NCBI RefSeq assembly: GCF_902806685.2
Contig: NC_048549.1
Span: 12,231,594 to 12,295,593 of the forward strand
Source: Maniola hyperantus
Lineage: Eukaryota > Arthropoda > Insecta > Lepidoptera > Nymphalidae
Reading direction: 5' to 3'
DNA length: 64,000 bases
This document shows, in pieces, positions 31,346-41,400 of this stretch; positions within the stretch are counted from its first letter, which is position 1, and each line of letters begins with the position of its first letter. Below the pieces are notes generated by a model, which was not told where the DNA came from, made no database searches, and saw nothing but the letters and a program-made list of their open reading frames with translations. A program made the position numbers and the translations under genes.

Positions 31346-31470
31346 ATGGGCCCCACAAATTACGGAGGTAGGTCAGGGCTACACCACACACAAAGGGCGA
31401 ACCAGTTTACATGACCTCCAGACATTTTGTACACCCGATAAGCAATGGGTCTGGCAGTCACTAGTCAGTA
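31346..31470 (+). repeat. Unassigned repeat X, copy 1
   Basis: It shares AGGTAGGTCAGGGCT and ACATGACCTCCAGAC with copies at 32165 and 33470. Confidence 0.5.
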
Positions 31471-31571
31471 CATTTTGACCCCTTTGTGACATTTAAGTAC
31501 CTGGTACATCCAGGATGGGTATCTATGTAAAATTAATTTATTCGCAGATAATAGAAAGGCACTTTGTGTTT

Positions 31572-31850
31572 TTAGGGTTTCGTACCCGAAGGGTGCCGAC
31601 GGGACCCTATTACTAAGCCTCCGCTGTCCGTCCATCGGCCATCCGTCCGTCCGTCCATCTGTAAGTGGGCTGTGCCCGTATCTCGTGAACCGTAGGTACG
31701 AGTTGAATTTTTTACAAAATTTTTGGTTTCGCTATTAGTAACCAATAATAAAAATTCCAAAACAGCTGTTATGAAAATTAAAAAAAGTGTCATTTCTAGT
31801 AAGATGATACGGAACCCTTCGTATGCGAGTCCGACTCTCACTTGGCCTGT
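31572..31850 (+). mobile_element. Dispersed repeat K
   Basis: It starts AGGGTTTCGTACCCGAAGGG and ends GCGAGTCCGACTCTCACTTG. It is collinear with 19348..19622. Confidence 0.65.
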
Positions 31851-32164
31851 TTTTTTAAATATATAAAAAATACATCTTAGGGGTCAGCTAAATGCAAACG
31901 ACTGTTTCTATGCAACTTTTTTATTCATCAATTACATAATAATATCAACTTAACAAATAAGTTTTTAATTGAAAATATTACAATAAAACGTAATTTTTTT
32001 AGCACTAAGACATAAGTCCACTAATTTAAGAAATAAGTTAAAATAGTTCATATTACGGATTACTTATAGCCAACTCAAGTATTCGATTTTATACTGGCGA
32101 AATGCCACGCGAAAGACAGCAATAAAAATATTCTTCAGTACAATGGCACAAAAAGGAATGTCCG
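31851..32164. other. No recognisable feature
   Basis: AT-rich. I see nothing to name. Confidence 0.4.
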
Positions 32165-32310
32165 TCTTGTTTCTCGGACACCATAACTCCGAAAGGTAGG
32201 TCATGGCTGGAGACAAAGGGTGAACCAGTCCGCTTGACCTCCAGACTGCTTAACTGACAATGATTAAAGCTTGCGACTCGGCACACTATGGTGTTTGACC
32301 CCTGCATGCA
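32165..32310 (+). repeat. Unassigned repeat X, copy 2
   Basis: AAGGTAGGTCATGGCTGG ... GAACCAGTCC ... TTGACCTCCAGACT. Confidence 0.5.
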
Positions 32311-32394
32311 ACATGCAACTTACATTGCAACATGTTAACGGTTTGATTTGCCCCTAGGTGACTATTTAAATCATTCGAAAGCTCGATTTCAAAT

Positions 32395-32545
32395 TTTTAT
32401 TTATTTTTTTTTTATTTATTTATAACAAGCGTACATACATTTTTTATAATTTTTTTAGTGTTTACCTACCTAAATTGCGTAACCGGCAGGAATCGAACCT
32501 GCATCTTTTGGGTTCGCGCCCGATGCCTTGACCACTTGAAAAAAA
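32395..32545 (-). mobile_element. tRNA-derived SINE, other family
   Basis: The minus strand has AAGTGGTCAAGGCATCGG (A box-like) and GGTTCGATTCCTGCC (B box), then a short body and an A/T-rich tail near 32395-32430. It is the only such copy seen here. It lacks a convincing full tRNA fold. Confidence 0.5.
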
Positions 32546-32999
32546 ATAATTAATTAATACATTGTTTTTCTCTCGCCAAACCGGTGAGCCAGTTTGTATT
32601 TTAATAACCCTCTAAATGTCTGTCCAGACGGACTGTATTTGGACTGCAACTGCTTGCAAAATTGCAGTTGGGATGCAGATTTACTGCAGTTGACACAACT
32701 GCATCGCATCAAGATAACATAGGGAAAGTATCAAAACTGTTTGAAGCGCCGCACGTGTTTTGCAAGTGTTTACAAAGAATTCACCCGCCACGAGTTAATC
32801 CTATTGTTATAATGGACTTGAAGTGGAAACACGCCAGGTAATATTGAATGCACTATAGTAGCAGTGAGACCTATACCTATTATTTTGGTCACACATGCCA
32901 TTGTTTAATAGATTTACTTAGTTTTTAAGTTTCATTGTTGTGATCAAATAAGAAGTCTTCTTTCTTTCATTTCTATCTTCTTTCTATATTACGCTGACC
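32546..32999. other. No recognisable feature
   Basis: Several GCAACTGC/GCAGTTG words lie at 32646-32700, without a clear unit. Confidence 0.35.
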
Positions 33000-33359
33000 A
33001 ATGAGGCTTCCAGGCAACGTTCGAGAAAATTTTCATAGATGGCGCTGAATACTACCACCACTAAAGATGAAAAATAATACCTATATCTATATGATCTATG
33101 CTTTAATGATTAGGTCGTGTCAATCAATGACATAGATGAAGAGTAAGAGCTAGCGTGCACTGCAATTTTCCTTACGTTTCTTCCCCACAAAATCTGTGAA
33201 CTAAGAGAGAAGTAATTAATTAATTTCGCATCGATTTAAATTTAAAAATTTACAGCATAAGTCATATAGATATCGGTATTATTTTTCATCTTTAGTGGTG
33301 GTAGTATTCAGCGCCATCTATGAAAATTTTCTCGAACGTTGCCTGGAAACCTCCTCATT
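33000..33359. mobile_element. Foldback MITE U
   Basis: Inverted arms of about 95 bp run from 33000 inward and from 33359 inward; the left arm carries GAACGTTGCCTGG and TAGATGGCGCTGAATA in inverted form on the right. The spacer is about 165 bp, non-coding. No target duplication could be read with certainty. Confidence 0.75.
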
Positions 33360-33469
33360 GCGGAACGACAGATTTTTTCGAGTATTGAACATTAAAAATT
33401 AAAGAACAAAGAACTTAAGCAATTGACTCTGACATTTGCAAATATCGTCTACCTGGGTACCGGAATACC

Positions 33470-33600
33470 GTCCCATAAGTTTTGCTCGTATATCTCAAAA
33501 AGGTAGGTCAGGGTTGAGCGAACCGGCCAACCAGTTCCGATGACCTCCAGACGTATGGAATGACCAATGGCGAAACTGTTTCGACATTTCGAAAAACTAA
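33470..33600 (+). repeat. Unassigned repeat X, copy 3
   Basis: AAAGGTAGGTCAGGGTTGAG ... CAACCAGTTCC ... GATGACCTCCAGAC. Confidence 0.5.
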
Positions 33601-33688
33601 TTATACGTTTTGGATCTATTCCTTTGTCTATTTTGTGAAGTGAATTATAAAATCAACTAGACAAAGGTCAAAGGGTGGATTTAAATTC

Positions 33689-33892
33689 GAAAGGATGTAA
33701 TCCTACCTACTGGTGTAGTTGTGCGTTTACTTTATTAGCAAAAGGATGGAATCCTACTTACTGGTGTAGTTGTGCGTTTACTTTATTAGCAAAAGGATGG
33801 AATCCTACTTACTGGTGTAGTTGTGCGTTTACTTTATTAGCAAAAGGATGTTATCCTACCTATTGTTGTAGCTGTGCGTTTACTTTATTAGC
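33689..33892 (+). repeat. 51-bp minisatellite, four units
   Basis: Units start at 33689, 33740, 33791 and 33842. The two middle units are identical; the outer two differ at a few bases. Since 51 is a multiple of three, one frame stays open throughout (33675..33965) and repeats KGWNPTYWCSCAFTLLA. The frame has no recognised domain. Confidence 0.9.
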
Positions 33893-34045
33893 AAAATGCC
33901 GTCAGTTCAATTCCAGTTCAGCAAAATTCAGGACGTTCTTTTCTAAATTAATCTTGCTTTGGTAAAAACTTCATCAAAAAAAACGTGGCACATAACTTAC
34001 CTGAAGATAGGTGCCACGTTTTTTTACCACGATCTCTGTAAGATT

Positions 34046-34490
34046 TATAAAAACCGGCCAAGTGCGAGTCAGACTCGCGCACCGAGGGTTCCGTACGACT
34101 GTTGTATTTTTCGACACTTTGCACATAAATCGAAAACTATTATGCACAAAAAGAAATAAAAGTCTGTTTAAGAATGTACAAGTAAAGCCCTTTCACATGA
34201 TACCCCACTTGGTATAGTTATCTTACTTTGAAAATTGAAAAAACTAATTATTTGTTTATGAACACATTTAAACTTTTTTTGTGATGTAACCACAAATTCA
34301 CGGTTTTCGGATTTATTCCTTTACTTGTGCTATAACACCTATTTACCTACCAAATTTCATGATTCTAGGTCAACAGGAAGTACCCTATAAGTTTTCTTGA
34401 CAGACACGACGAACAGAAGGACAGACAGACAACAAAGTGATAGTAAAGGGTTCCTTTTTCCTTTTGAGGTACGGAACCGTAAAAAAGCTT
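34046..34490 (-). mobile_element. Dispersed repeat D, full length
   Basis: It starts and ends as in 26503..26947, with the same AATCATGAAATTTGGTAGGT core. Confidence 0.7.
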
Positions 34491-34491
34491 C

Positions 34492-34800
34492 ATCGGCCCT
34501 GATTCTGGACCCGGACCGCAGGATTGCGCTAGCCGTTGTAATCAACGCAGCGGGGCATCGCAATGAAAATATGTGAAGAAGGTATTTATTATACCTGTCC
34601 TCTTCAAACAAAATCGAGAGTAAAATACTGCATCGTCCACAAAACTCGCGGCCAATAATATAATATGAATAAATCCAAAGGTCACGATCAAAATTTCCTA
34701 GAAGCTCATTTACGTCGGTGCAATACGCCGAGTCCGCAAGGACGACAGGTTTCCGTCTATGGTCTAGTCCGCGAAATCTAGTCCTCATATGTATCCAAGT
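34492..34800 (-). other. Unassigned open frame
   Basis: About 100 codons on the minus strand are open (part of 34357..34788), starting MRTRFRGLDHRRKPVVLADS. The last third runs into repeat D, so the frame end is artificial. I recognise no domain. It could be a decayed transposon frame or chance. Confidence 0.25.
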
Positions 34801-34849
34801 TGTAGGATTTTAGATTTATTTCGTAGTTAAACGTGCAAAACTTATATAT

Positions 34850-35135
34850 CTTCACCCTTCTACTATCGTACCGCAAGGCATCGCCAAGGTCTGCGCCCGT
34901 ACGTAGTCGAAATTCCACGAATACGTACGAAGCGATTTGCCTCCTCATTTCTAATCCGAACCGCTAAGATCTGGAACACCTTTCCAGCATCAGTTTTCTC
35001 CTTTAATTATAATATGGGTACCTTCAAGTCGAGATTGAATAGGCATCTCCTAGGCAAGCGCGCTCCATCTTAGGCTGCATCATCACTTGCCACCAAGTCT
35101 GATTGTAGCCAAGCGCTAGTGCATAAATTAAAAAA
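34850..35135 (+). mobile_element. LINE C-terminal fragment (CR1/L2/Jockey-like)
   Basis: The plus strand encodes RPYVVEIPRIRTKRFASSFL, IRTAKIWNTFPASVFSFNYN and MGTFKSRLNRHLLGKRAPS-stop, the conserved tail C-terminal to the RT. A 3' UTR and an A run (35130-35138) follow. A second copy is at 11838..12005. Confidence 0.75.
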
Positions 35136-35245
35136 AAATACATACCACAGTTATTATTTATGGTGCTCGTTGTTGCCTGCTCTGTTAGTTTATACGTCTA
35201 CAAGTCCTGAAAGGCTAACTTCAAAAAATCTACATACCTACCAAT

Positions 35246-35352
35246 AGTACGCGACAGGTGGAGATGCCAATTAGGGTATGAGGCGGGGGGGTCGCCCCGT
35301 ACACCCGTAAGTCACCCGCGCTATCTCGCCCCGATTGCCATCTCGCGTGCTA
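35246..35352. mobile_element. MITE family S
   Basis: Left end AGTACGCGACAGGTGGAGAT; right end CCATCTCGCGTGCT, partly deleted. GC-rich interior. Confidence 0.5.
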
Positions 35353-35381
35353 TACTTATCAACTGTCTTGGCGCATACAGT

Positions 35382-35573
35382 ACCTGTGGCCCTACCGCGG
35401 TTGTTTGACAGCTACAATGTCACGATCGCAATCATCTCTGATTGGTTAATGCTCGCTCACTATTGGCCACAATGCATTGTTGCTCATTGTTGCAACAAGA
35501 ATCGCACAAATTCAGCCAATCAGAACAATTGAGATTGTAATAATGATTGATGCAGGTTTTAGACAATCGCCCC
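35382..35573 (+). mobile_element. Dispersed repeat Q
   Basis: Collinear with 14653..14878 but without the internal duplication. Confidence 0.6.
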
Positions 35574-35876
35574 GCTGCTATACTTTGAATGTACTTTCAT
35601 TTTCCTCAACCAATGTCGAGTATATTAAGTAGTACATATGTATTGCAATTCGAGGAACGCTACAACTTGTAACTGTACTATCGGAATGGAATGCGGATTT
35701 GGTCGGCCACCGAGATAATAAATCTTTGAAAGATCAACATGTTACTGGCATTTTTACGCCGAGTCGAAATCATTTAACCGATGTCGAAAATTTAAGATGA
35801 TACCACTTACTATTGTCATTGCCTCAAAATACCTCGTAGACATTCTGGAAATCTTAAATAGTCTTTTAAAAAAAAA
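35574..35876. other. No recognisable feature
   Basis: I see nothing I can support. Confidence 0.4.
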
Positions 35877-35877
35877 C

Positions 35878-36004
35878 TAACTTATGCTCGCGACTTCGTC
35901 TGCGTCGAATACACAAATTTCAAAGCCCTATTTCACCCCTTAGGGGTTGAATTTCCAAAAATCCTTTCTTAGCGGATGCCCATGTCATAATAGCTATCTA
36001 TATA
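35878..36004 (-). mobile_element. Helitron-like family E, 3' part
   Basis: Mutated terminus (CTAA instead of CTAG) and body through GTCATAATAGCTATCT. Confidence 0.55.
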
Positions 36005-36112
36005 AAAGGTGTCCTGTTGTACAGAATCAAAAAATATAAAATCTTAAGTTTTTAACTTTTCAAGCCTCCACTCCATTAAAAAATACCGAAATGGAAGTTT
36101 GGATATTTATAA

Positions 36113-36308
36113 TATTACTTCCCGCGACTTCGTCCGCGTGGATTTAGGTTTTTGAATATTCCGTGGGAACTCTTTGATTTTCCGGGATGAAAAGTAGCCT
36201 ATGTCACTCTCCAGGTGTTTAATATGTCCATGCAGAAAATCACGACGATCTGTTGCGACGTGATTAAAGGACAAACCAAGAAACACACACACTTTCGCAT
36301 TTATAATA
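36113..36308 (-). mobile_element. Helitron-like family C
   Basis: The hairpin end CCCGCGACTTCGTCCGCGTG is intact. The 5' end CACTTTCGCATTTATAATAT is at 36289-36308. Confidence 0.6.
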
Positions 36309-36439
36309 TGGGTCCGGGTCTAGTTTGAAAGTACTCTAGGTATAACAATATGGACTCTATGGATTTTCAGAAATTTCATCTAAGCGAAGCCGGGGCGGAT
36401 TAGATAGGTTTTTATTTGAATACTTTCTTATATAAAAAA

Positions 36440-36642
36440 CTAGCTGCCCCGGCGAACTTCGTACCGCCTAACAGTCGATTCTTTTTCAGGATTTTTTTTT
36501 ATTTTTCTCTCCGTAAGAACCATCCGCGTACTTCAAGGAATATTATGAAAAAAGACTTAGCGAAATCGGTTCAGCTGTTCTCGAGATTTGCGATCAGCAA
36601 TACATTCAGCGATTCATTAATATTTTTATATATATAGAGAAG
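36440..36642 (-). mobile_element. Helitron-like family G
   Basis: CTAG at 36440-36443, then GCCCCGGCGAACTTCGTACC. The 5' end is at 36625-36642 (TATATATAGAGA). Confidence 0.65.
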
Positions 36643-36652
36643 ATAAAACTAT

Positions 36653-36765
36653 CCCCTTTGGTTTCTACAAGGCATCTCATCGGAATGCTAAATCGCTTGG
36701 CGGCACGACTTTGCCGGTAGGGTGGTAGCTAGCCAAGGCGGAAGCCTCCACTACTAACCGCTCCT
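36653..36765 (-). mobile_element. SINE B, internal fragment
   Basis: It has GGTTTCTACAAGGCATC and GCTAAATCGCTTGGCGGCAC only. Confidence 0.55.
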
Positions 36766-37354
36766 CCACTACTATATATTATATAGATATAGGATAGAAG
36801 AAGTATTTTCGAGATAGAAACTAGTGTAATCATTTCAAGCAAATTAACACAAAGCAAAGTAAAACAGAGGTGTAAGGTAACACTGGAAATGACGTTAGCA
36901 TAATTTCTACTACCTATAATATACTGTTTCCAGTTCAACAAATTAACAATGCCACTGCCACTTATACTACAAGTACAATCGACAACACGATTGAACGTCA
37001 ACTTTACTGTAATACAAAATAGGGTTGATATTACTTTGATTGATGGTGTCTGTTATGGCTTTTTGGAGTAATGTTGAAAACGAAATTTGTTTGGAGTAAA
37101 AATGTCAGAATAGAGGAATTTTCGCAATGAGGGCGACCAACAATGGCCGGGGTAGGGTTACGAAGAATGCTAGGGCATAAGCGGTTGTGAAACACAATAG
37201 TTGATTTACTTACAAAATAAAGGTATAACAATAAGAATTTTTGCATTTTTTAATGGATCGGGTTCTTTGATTTGCGGGAATTGGTTGACGACTTAAACTT
37301 CAACTATTTCAAGGTTATTCTATATAAGTAGATAACATTAATCACATTAATAAT
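36766..37354. other. No recognisable feature
   Basis: Short open frames only. No repeat family was identified. Confidence 0.35.
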
Positions 37355-37500
37355 CATATGACTGACTGACTGATTCACTGATCTATCAACGCACAGCTCA
37401 AACTACCGGACGGATCGGGCTAAAAATTGGCATGCAGATATCTATTATGGCGTAGACGTCCGCTAAGAAAGGATTTTTGAAAATACAACCCCTAAGCTAG
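37355..37500 (+). mobile_element. Helitron-like family E, internally deleted
   Basis: It keeps the (GACT)n end and core. Sequence jumps from CAACCCCTAAG to the terminal CTAG, losing the GC hairpin. Confidence 0.55.
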
Positions 37501-37839
37501 TTTAGTTATAAATATCTTTTTTATGTAAATATTTTGTTTATATATAAATGTTGTCGGTTAGTTAAAAAAATATATATAAGATAGAAGAGAGAAGCCAAGG
37601 GCTAACTTAGCATCAAATAAATTAGTAGGTAGGTACGTCACATTGTGATAAAGTGGGTAATTAATAATTGGGTAAAGTCAAATATTTGAAGGTCAATTCA
37701 TATTAGCGTAGATAGGTACAAAGTTTTATCGGCAAATTCAAGTTGTGCGAATTGTCCTGTTTATGACCTTGCCCAAGAGTGGCACGGGTTTGCCCTTATT
37801 TTTCCATACTCGTGACGGGCTTGGGAACGGTTCGAAAAA

Positions 37840-38092
37840 TCATCATTATGATCAACCCATCGCCGGCTCAGTACAGAGCACGGGTCTCCTCTCAGAGTGA
37901 AAAGGGAAAGCCATAGTCTACCACGCTGGCCATGTGCATGTGATTGGTAGACTTCACACACCTTGGAGAACATTATGGATAACTCTCAGGTATGCAGGTT
38001 TCCTCACGATGTTTTCCTTCACTGTTCAAGCAAGAGACATTTAATTACGTAAAACCTTGCTTAAAACGCACATAACTCCGAAAAGTTAGAGG
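37840..38092 (-). mobile_element. SINE H
   Basis: Minus-strand copy from the GATCAACCCATCGCCGGCTC end to AACTCCGAAAAGTTAGAGGT. The tRNA head is missing. Confidence 0.65.
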
Positions 38093-38298
38093 TAAACCAC
38101 AAATTCACGTTTTCCGGATTTATTCCTTTACTTGTGCTATAAAAACTACCTACCTACCAAATTTCATGATTCTAGGTCAACGGGAAGTACCCTATAGGTT
38201 TTCTTGACAGACACGACGGACAAACGGACAGACAGACAACAAAGTGATCCTATAAGGGTTCCTTTTTTTCCTTTTGAGGTGGGGAACTCTAAAAACAG
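38093..38298 (-). mobile_element. Dispersed repeat D, partial
   Basis: It has TCATGATTCTAGGTCAACGG and CCTTTTGAGGTGGGGAACTC. It is followed by a flank that recurs after the next D copy. Confidence 0.6.
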
Positions 38299-38318
38299 GA
38301 TAACCAAATTACCTTCAA

Positions 38319-38672
38319 TAAAAACCGGCCAAGTGCGAGTCAGGCTCGCACAACGAGGGAACCGTACAACAGTCGTATTTTTTCGACATTTTGCACGATA
38401 ATTCAAAAACTATAATGTGTAAAAATAAATAAAAATCTGTTTTAGAATGTACAAGTGAAGACCTTTCATATGATACCCCACTTGATATTTGAAAATTGAA
38501 AATACTAATTATTAGTTTATGACCGCAATTAAATTTTTTTTTGTGTAATGTAACCACAAATTCACGGTTTTCAGATTGTTTTCCCTAATGCCAGCTATAA
38601 GACCCACCTACCTGCCAAATTTCATGATTCTAGGTCAACGGGAAGTACCCCGTAGGTTTGTAGTAGAACCCT
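38319..38672 (-). mobile_element. Dispersed repeat D, partial
   Basis: Begins AAAACCGGCCAAGTGCGAGT. The 5' end is internally deleted, so it passes from CCGTAGGTTTG straight to GAACCCTG. Confidence 0.6.
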
Positions 38673-38707
38673 GTAAAAACAGGATAACCAAATATCCTTC
38701 AATAAAA

Positions 38708-39257
38708 TGTCCGCTTGCACTCACGTCACGTTAATTGGTAATTAATCGAACAGTTAAACAATAACAGCGTGCTAATGAGACCTGTTATCGCGTCCTACAG
38801 ATAGTACACCACAGTCTTCCTGCCCGACGATAGGGGCCCGGGACCATGGGCTGCGAATTCGGGAAAAACCGACTTGTGATAACCTTTTGACTTCGAGATT
38901 TTTCCCCGTTGCTTAGTTATTCGAAACTAGATGATGCTCGCGACTTCAAATGTTGTTTAGAAGCAGACGTTACTTTGCGGAAGTCCATGATATGCAATTA
39001 ACCAAAAACTTAATAGGCTAGTTGACACTTTTTTTAAGTAGGTCTTAAATGGTTAATACATATTTGTCTTATTAGATCAAAAAAATTAACTTTATATTTT
39101 TTTGCGCCCTAAAACCGTAAAATTTTTAATTTCAAAATATATTTTTCTTAGACAGGTGAAAACACTGTCGGCCATGTTTGGCCGATAGATTATCTGTGCT
39201 CTGACGTCATGCATTTGTAAACAACAGCATAACCTACCAAAGTTTAATAAACATGAC
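38708..39257. other. Possible 5' flank of the THAP remnant
   Basis: No coding sequence. GGTGAAAACACTGTCGGCCA (about 39155) and TGACGTCATG resemble, inverted, the sequence at 39826-39862. Confidence 0.35.
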
Positions 39258-39464
39258 TTCTACACTAGTTTACATGAAAAATATAGTAATTATCGTTATT
39301 GTATCATCCGAGAATGTAAAAACGCATCGATAAAGACCACAGGAAAGTTGTGGATTAGAGTGCCCAGTGAAATAAATATACGTAACACGCGAAGACTTGC
39401 TTAAAGGGATCCTATATGACTAACGACTGCAACCCAAATTTATTTTTGCAAAGATCACTTTGTT
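39258..39464 (+). pseudogene. Decayed THAP zinc-finger exon
   Basis: In one frame the plus strand encodes RYCIIRECKNASIKTTGKLW, IRVPSE... and ends QIYFCKDHFV. The spacing C-x4-C, then 43 residues, then C-x2-H, plus the KLWIRVP block, fits the THAP DNA-binding domain. Two in-frame stops interrupt it (in LA*RDPI*), so it is non-functional. A good splice donor GTAAGT (39465-39470) follows HFV directly. THAP domains occur in host regulators and in P-element-type transposases; I cannot tell which this was. A helitron-like copy lies downstream. Imperfect inverted sequences flank the whole, which favours a transposon origin. Confidence 0.6.
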
Positions 39465-39551
39465 GTAAGTCTTACTTAATAACTTATTCAATTTATAAAG
39501 AGGAAAACGATATTTTTTACGTTTACTATGAGTTTTTAGAAATATATAAAA

Positions 39552-39776
39552 ACTAGCTTATGCTCGTGACTTCGCCCGCATGGACTTCATAAATTTCTAA
39601 CCCCCATTTAACCCACTCAGGGGTGGAATTTCAAAAAATCCTTTCCTAGTCGATACCTTCTCTTTACCTACAAAGAACACGCCCACCAAATTTCATGTAT
39701 CTAGGACCAGCTGATGTTTAGGCTGTGCGTTGATATATAAGTTAGTCAGTCAGGACTTTAAATTTTATATATATGG
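39552..39776 (-). mobile_element. Helitron-like family F, short form
   Basis: CTAG at 39552-39555, GCGACTTCGCCCGC-like hairpin, and the ACTTTAAATTTTATATATAT end. Confidence 0.6.
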
Positions 39777-40043
39777 TTACTACGTTAGTCCACGCGTGAC
39801 TTAGGGATGACATTTCTTTGTTTACATATTGAATGACGTCACATCATGGCTGACAGCGTTTTCTGCGTTTCAAATAAAAATAAAAACTGTATTTTTTTAA
39901 ATTGAATTTATATATCCATCCTGCGTTTTTAATAATTGTTATTGATATATTTCGTTGTCTTAAGCAAAATACTATAATAAATAATCATTTATTGGACGAA
40001 ATTAGATATGAGTCAAGTAGCCTATTTGCTGTAATCCGCTGAA

Positions 40044-40412
40044 GGCGTTCGAGAAGCGAGATGTGGGTGTACAGGCGAATGTTGCGAATCTCATGGACAG
40101 ATCGTGTACGCAATACCACCGTGCTGCAAAGAATGGGGAAGTCCACTGAGTTACTCAAATGTGTGCAAAGGAGAAAGCTCGAATATCTGGGCCATGTTAT
40201 GCGCAACCCAAAATACGATCTACTGCAGCTTATAATACAGGGCAAGATAAAAGGCAGACGTAGACCTGGCCGTAGACGAATATCCTGGCTCAAGAACCTT
40301 CGCCAGTGGTTTAACATGAGTACAAGATCACTGTTTAGGGCAGCAGTAAACAAGATCCAGTTAGCCTTAATGATTGCCAACCTCCGGTAGGAGATGGCAC
40401 TTGAAGAAGAAG
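40044..40412 (+). mobile_element. 5'-truncated RTE LINE with 11-bp target duplication
   Basis: AATCCGCTGAA flanks it at 40033-40043 and 40413-40423. It encodes the last 109 residues of an RTE-type reverse transcriptase (open from 40061): VQRRKLEYLGHVMRNPKYDL, then GRRRPGRRRISWLKNLRQW, ending at a stop at 40390. The tail is TTGAAGAAGAAG, the GAA-type end usual for the clade. The tail frame is intact, so the insertion looks young. Confidence 0.85.
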
Positions 40413-40454
40413 AATCCGCTGAAACAGGTCGATTCTGTATGATGCAACATGCAG

Positions 40455-40531
40455 CAAAAATTAAGCAAAGAAGAAAATATCATTGTTAATTAAAAATAAC
40501 TTTGTTTAATTTAAAAAAAAAAAAAAAAAAA
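40455..40531 (+). mobile_element. Poly(A)-tailed retroposed fragment
   Basis: About 58 bp plus a run of about 21 A, flanked by AACATGCAG at 40446-40454 and 40532-40540. The body matches no family seen here. It may be a 3'-UTR-derived retrocopy or a SINE remnant. Confidence 0.65.
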
Positions 40532-40817
40532 AACATGCAGCATGCGAAATGCACCGCCCGCCCAAAAACTTTGCAATAATTGTGCATTGTAAGGTCTACA
40601 TCTCCTGAGGATGCTCCGGTGTCGGGGCGAAACGTGCGTCGAGTGTGTTTTGGGATTTGTGTGGTGCTGCGTGGTGGTGGTGCGCATTGCTTGCCGAGTG
40701 GCTGCTTTTCCTGCATGGTTAGCAGTGGGAGGGCGGGCGGTGCATTTCGCATACTGCATGTTGCATCATACAGATTCGACCTGTTTCAGCGGATTACAGC
40801 AAATTAAGTTTTTGGTT

Positions 40818-41030
40818 TATTGCCCGCAACTTCGTCCGCGTGGTTTTACGTTTTTAAAAATCCCGCGAGAACTCTTTGATATTCCGGGATAAAAAGTAGC
40901 CTATATCCTTCCCCGGGATGCAAGCTATCTCTATACAAAATTTTATCAAAATCGGTTAAACAGATGGGCTATGAAAATCTAGCAGACGGACAGACAGACA
41001 CACTTTCGCATTTATAATACTTATTAGTAT
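40818..41030 (-). mobile_element. Helitron-like family C
   Basis: Hairpin GCCCGCAACTTCGTCCGCGT at 40821 and the 5' end CACTTTCGCATTTATAATAC. Another copy follows immediately. Confidence 0.65.
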
Positions 41031-41033
41031 GGA

Positions 41034-41255
41034 CTAGATAATGCCCGCGACATCATCCGCATGGATTTAGGTTTTTGAAAATCTGAGGGAAGTATTTGAT
41101 TTCCCGGGATAAAAAGTTGCCTATGTCACTCTCCAGGTCTTTATCTACACCCATGAAAAAAATCATGTCAATCCGTTGCACTGATGAGACGTGATTGAAG
41201 GACAAACCAACATACAATCACACTTTCGTATTTATAATAAGGGTACTGATAATAC
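41034..41255 (-). mobile_element. Helitron-like family C
   Basis: CTAG at 41034-41037, hairpin mutated. It ends TTTCGTATTTATAATAAGGG. Confidence 0.65.
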
Positions 41256-41269
41256 CTAAGGCCATTTTC

Positions 41270-41385
41270 GGTAGCCGCACCAACCCGTGCTTTCGAGATT
41301 CCTTTCGTAGGATGCCTGGAGGACAACGCTTTAGCGTTAAGGCCGCCTTTGCATGCTACAGCTATTAGATTAAGATCCTTGTATG
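41270..41385 (+). mobile_element. Possible RTE-type LINE 3' UTR fragment
   Basis: AACGCTTTAGCGTTAAGGCC and TTTGCATGCTACAG resemble a common lepidopteran LINE 3' end. This is from memory only. Confidence 0.35.
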
Positions 41386-41400
41386 TTTTTTTATATGTAA

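Larger units (their letters stand above)
40024..40804. mobile_element. Foldback element W, twice interrupted
   Basis: Right arm 40754..40804 is the inverse, with one mismatch, of a 51-bp left arm that is now split: ATTTGCTGTAATCCGCTGAA at 40024-40043 continues at 40424 with ACAGGTCGATTCTGTATGAT. Further arm sequence (ATGCGAAATGCACCGCCCGC) is present at 40542 and inverted at 40734. The centre carries TCGGGGCGAAACGTGCGTCG. The interruptions are at 40044..40412 and 40455..40531. Confidence 0.75.

Noticed and set aside
32470..32545. Possible tRNA gene on the minus strand
   Set aside because: Good B box but no convincing cloverleaf. A SINE-like tail follows.
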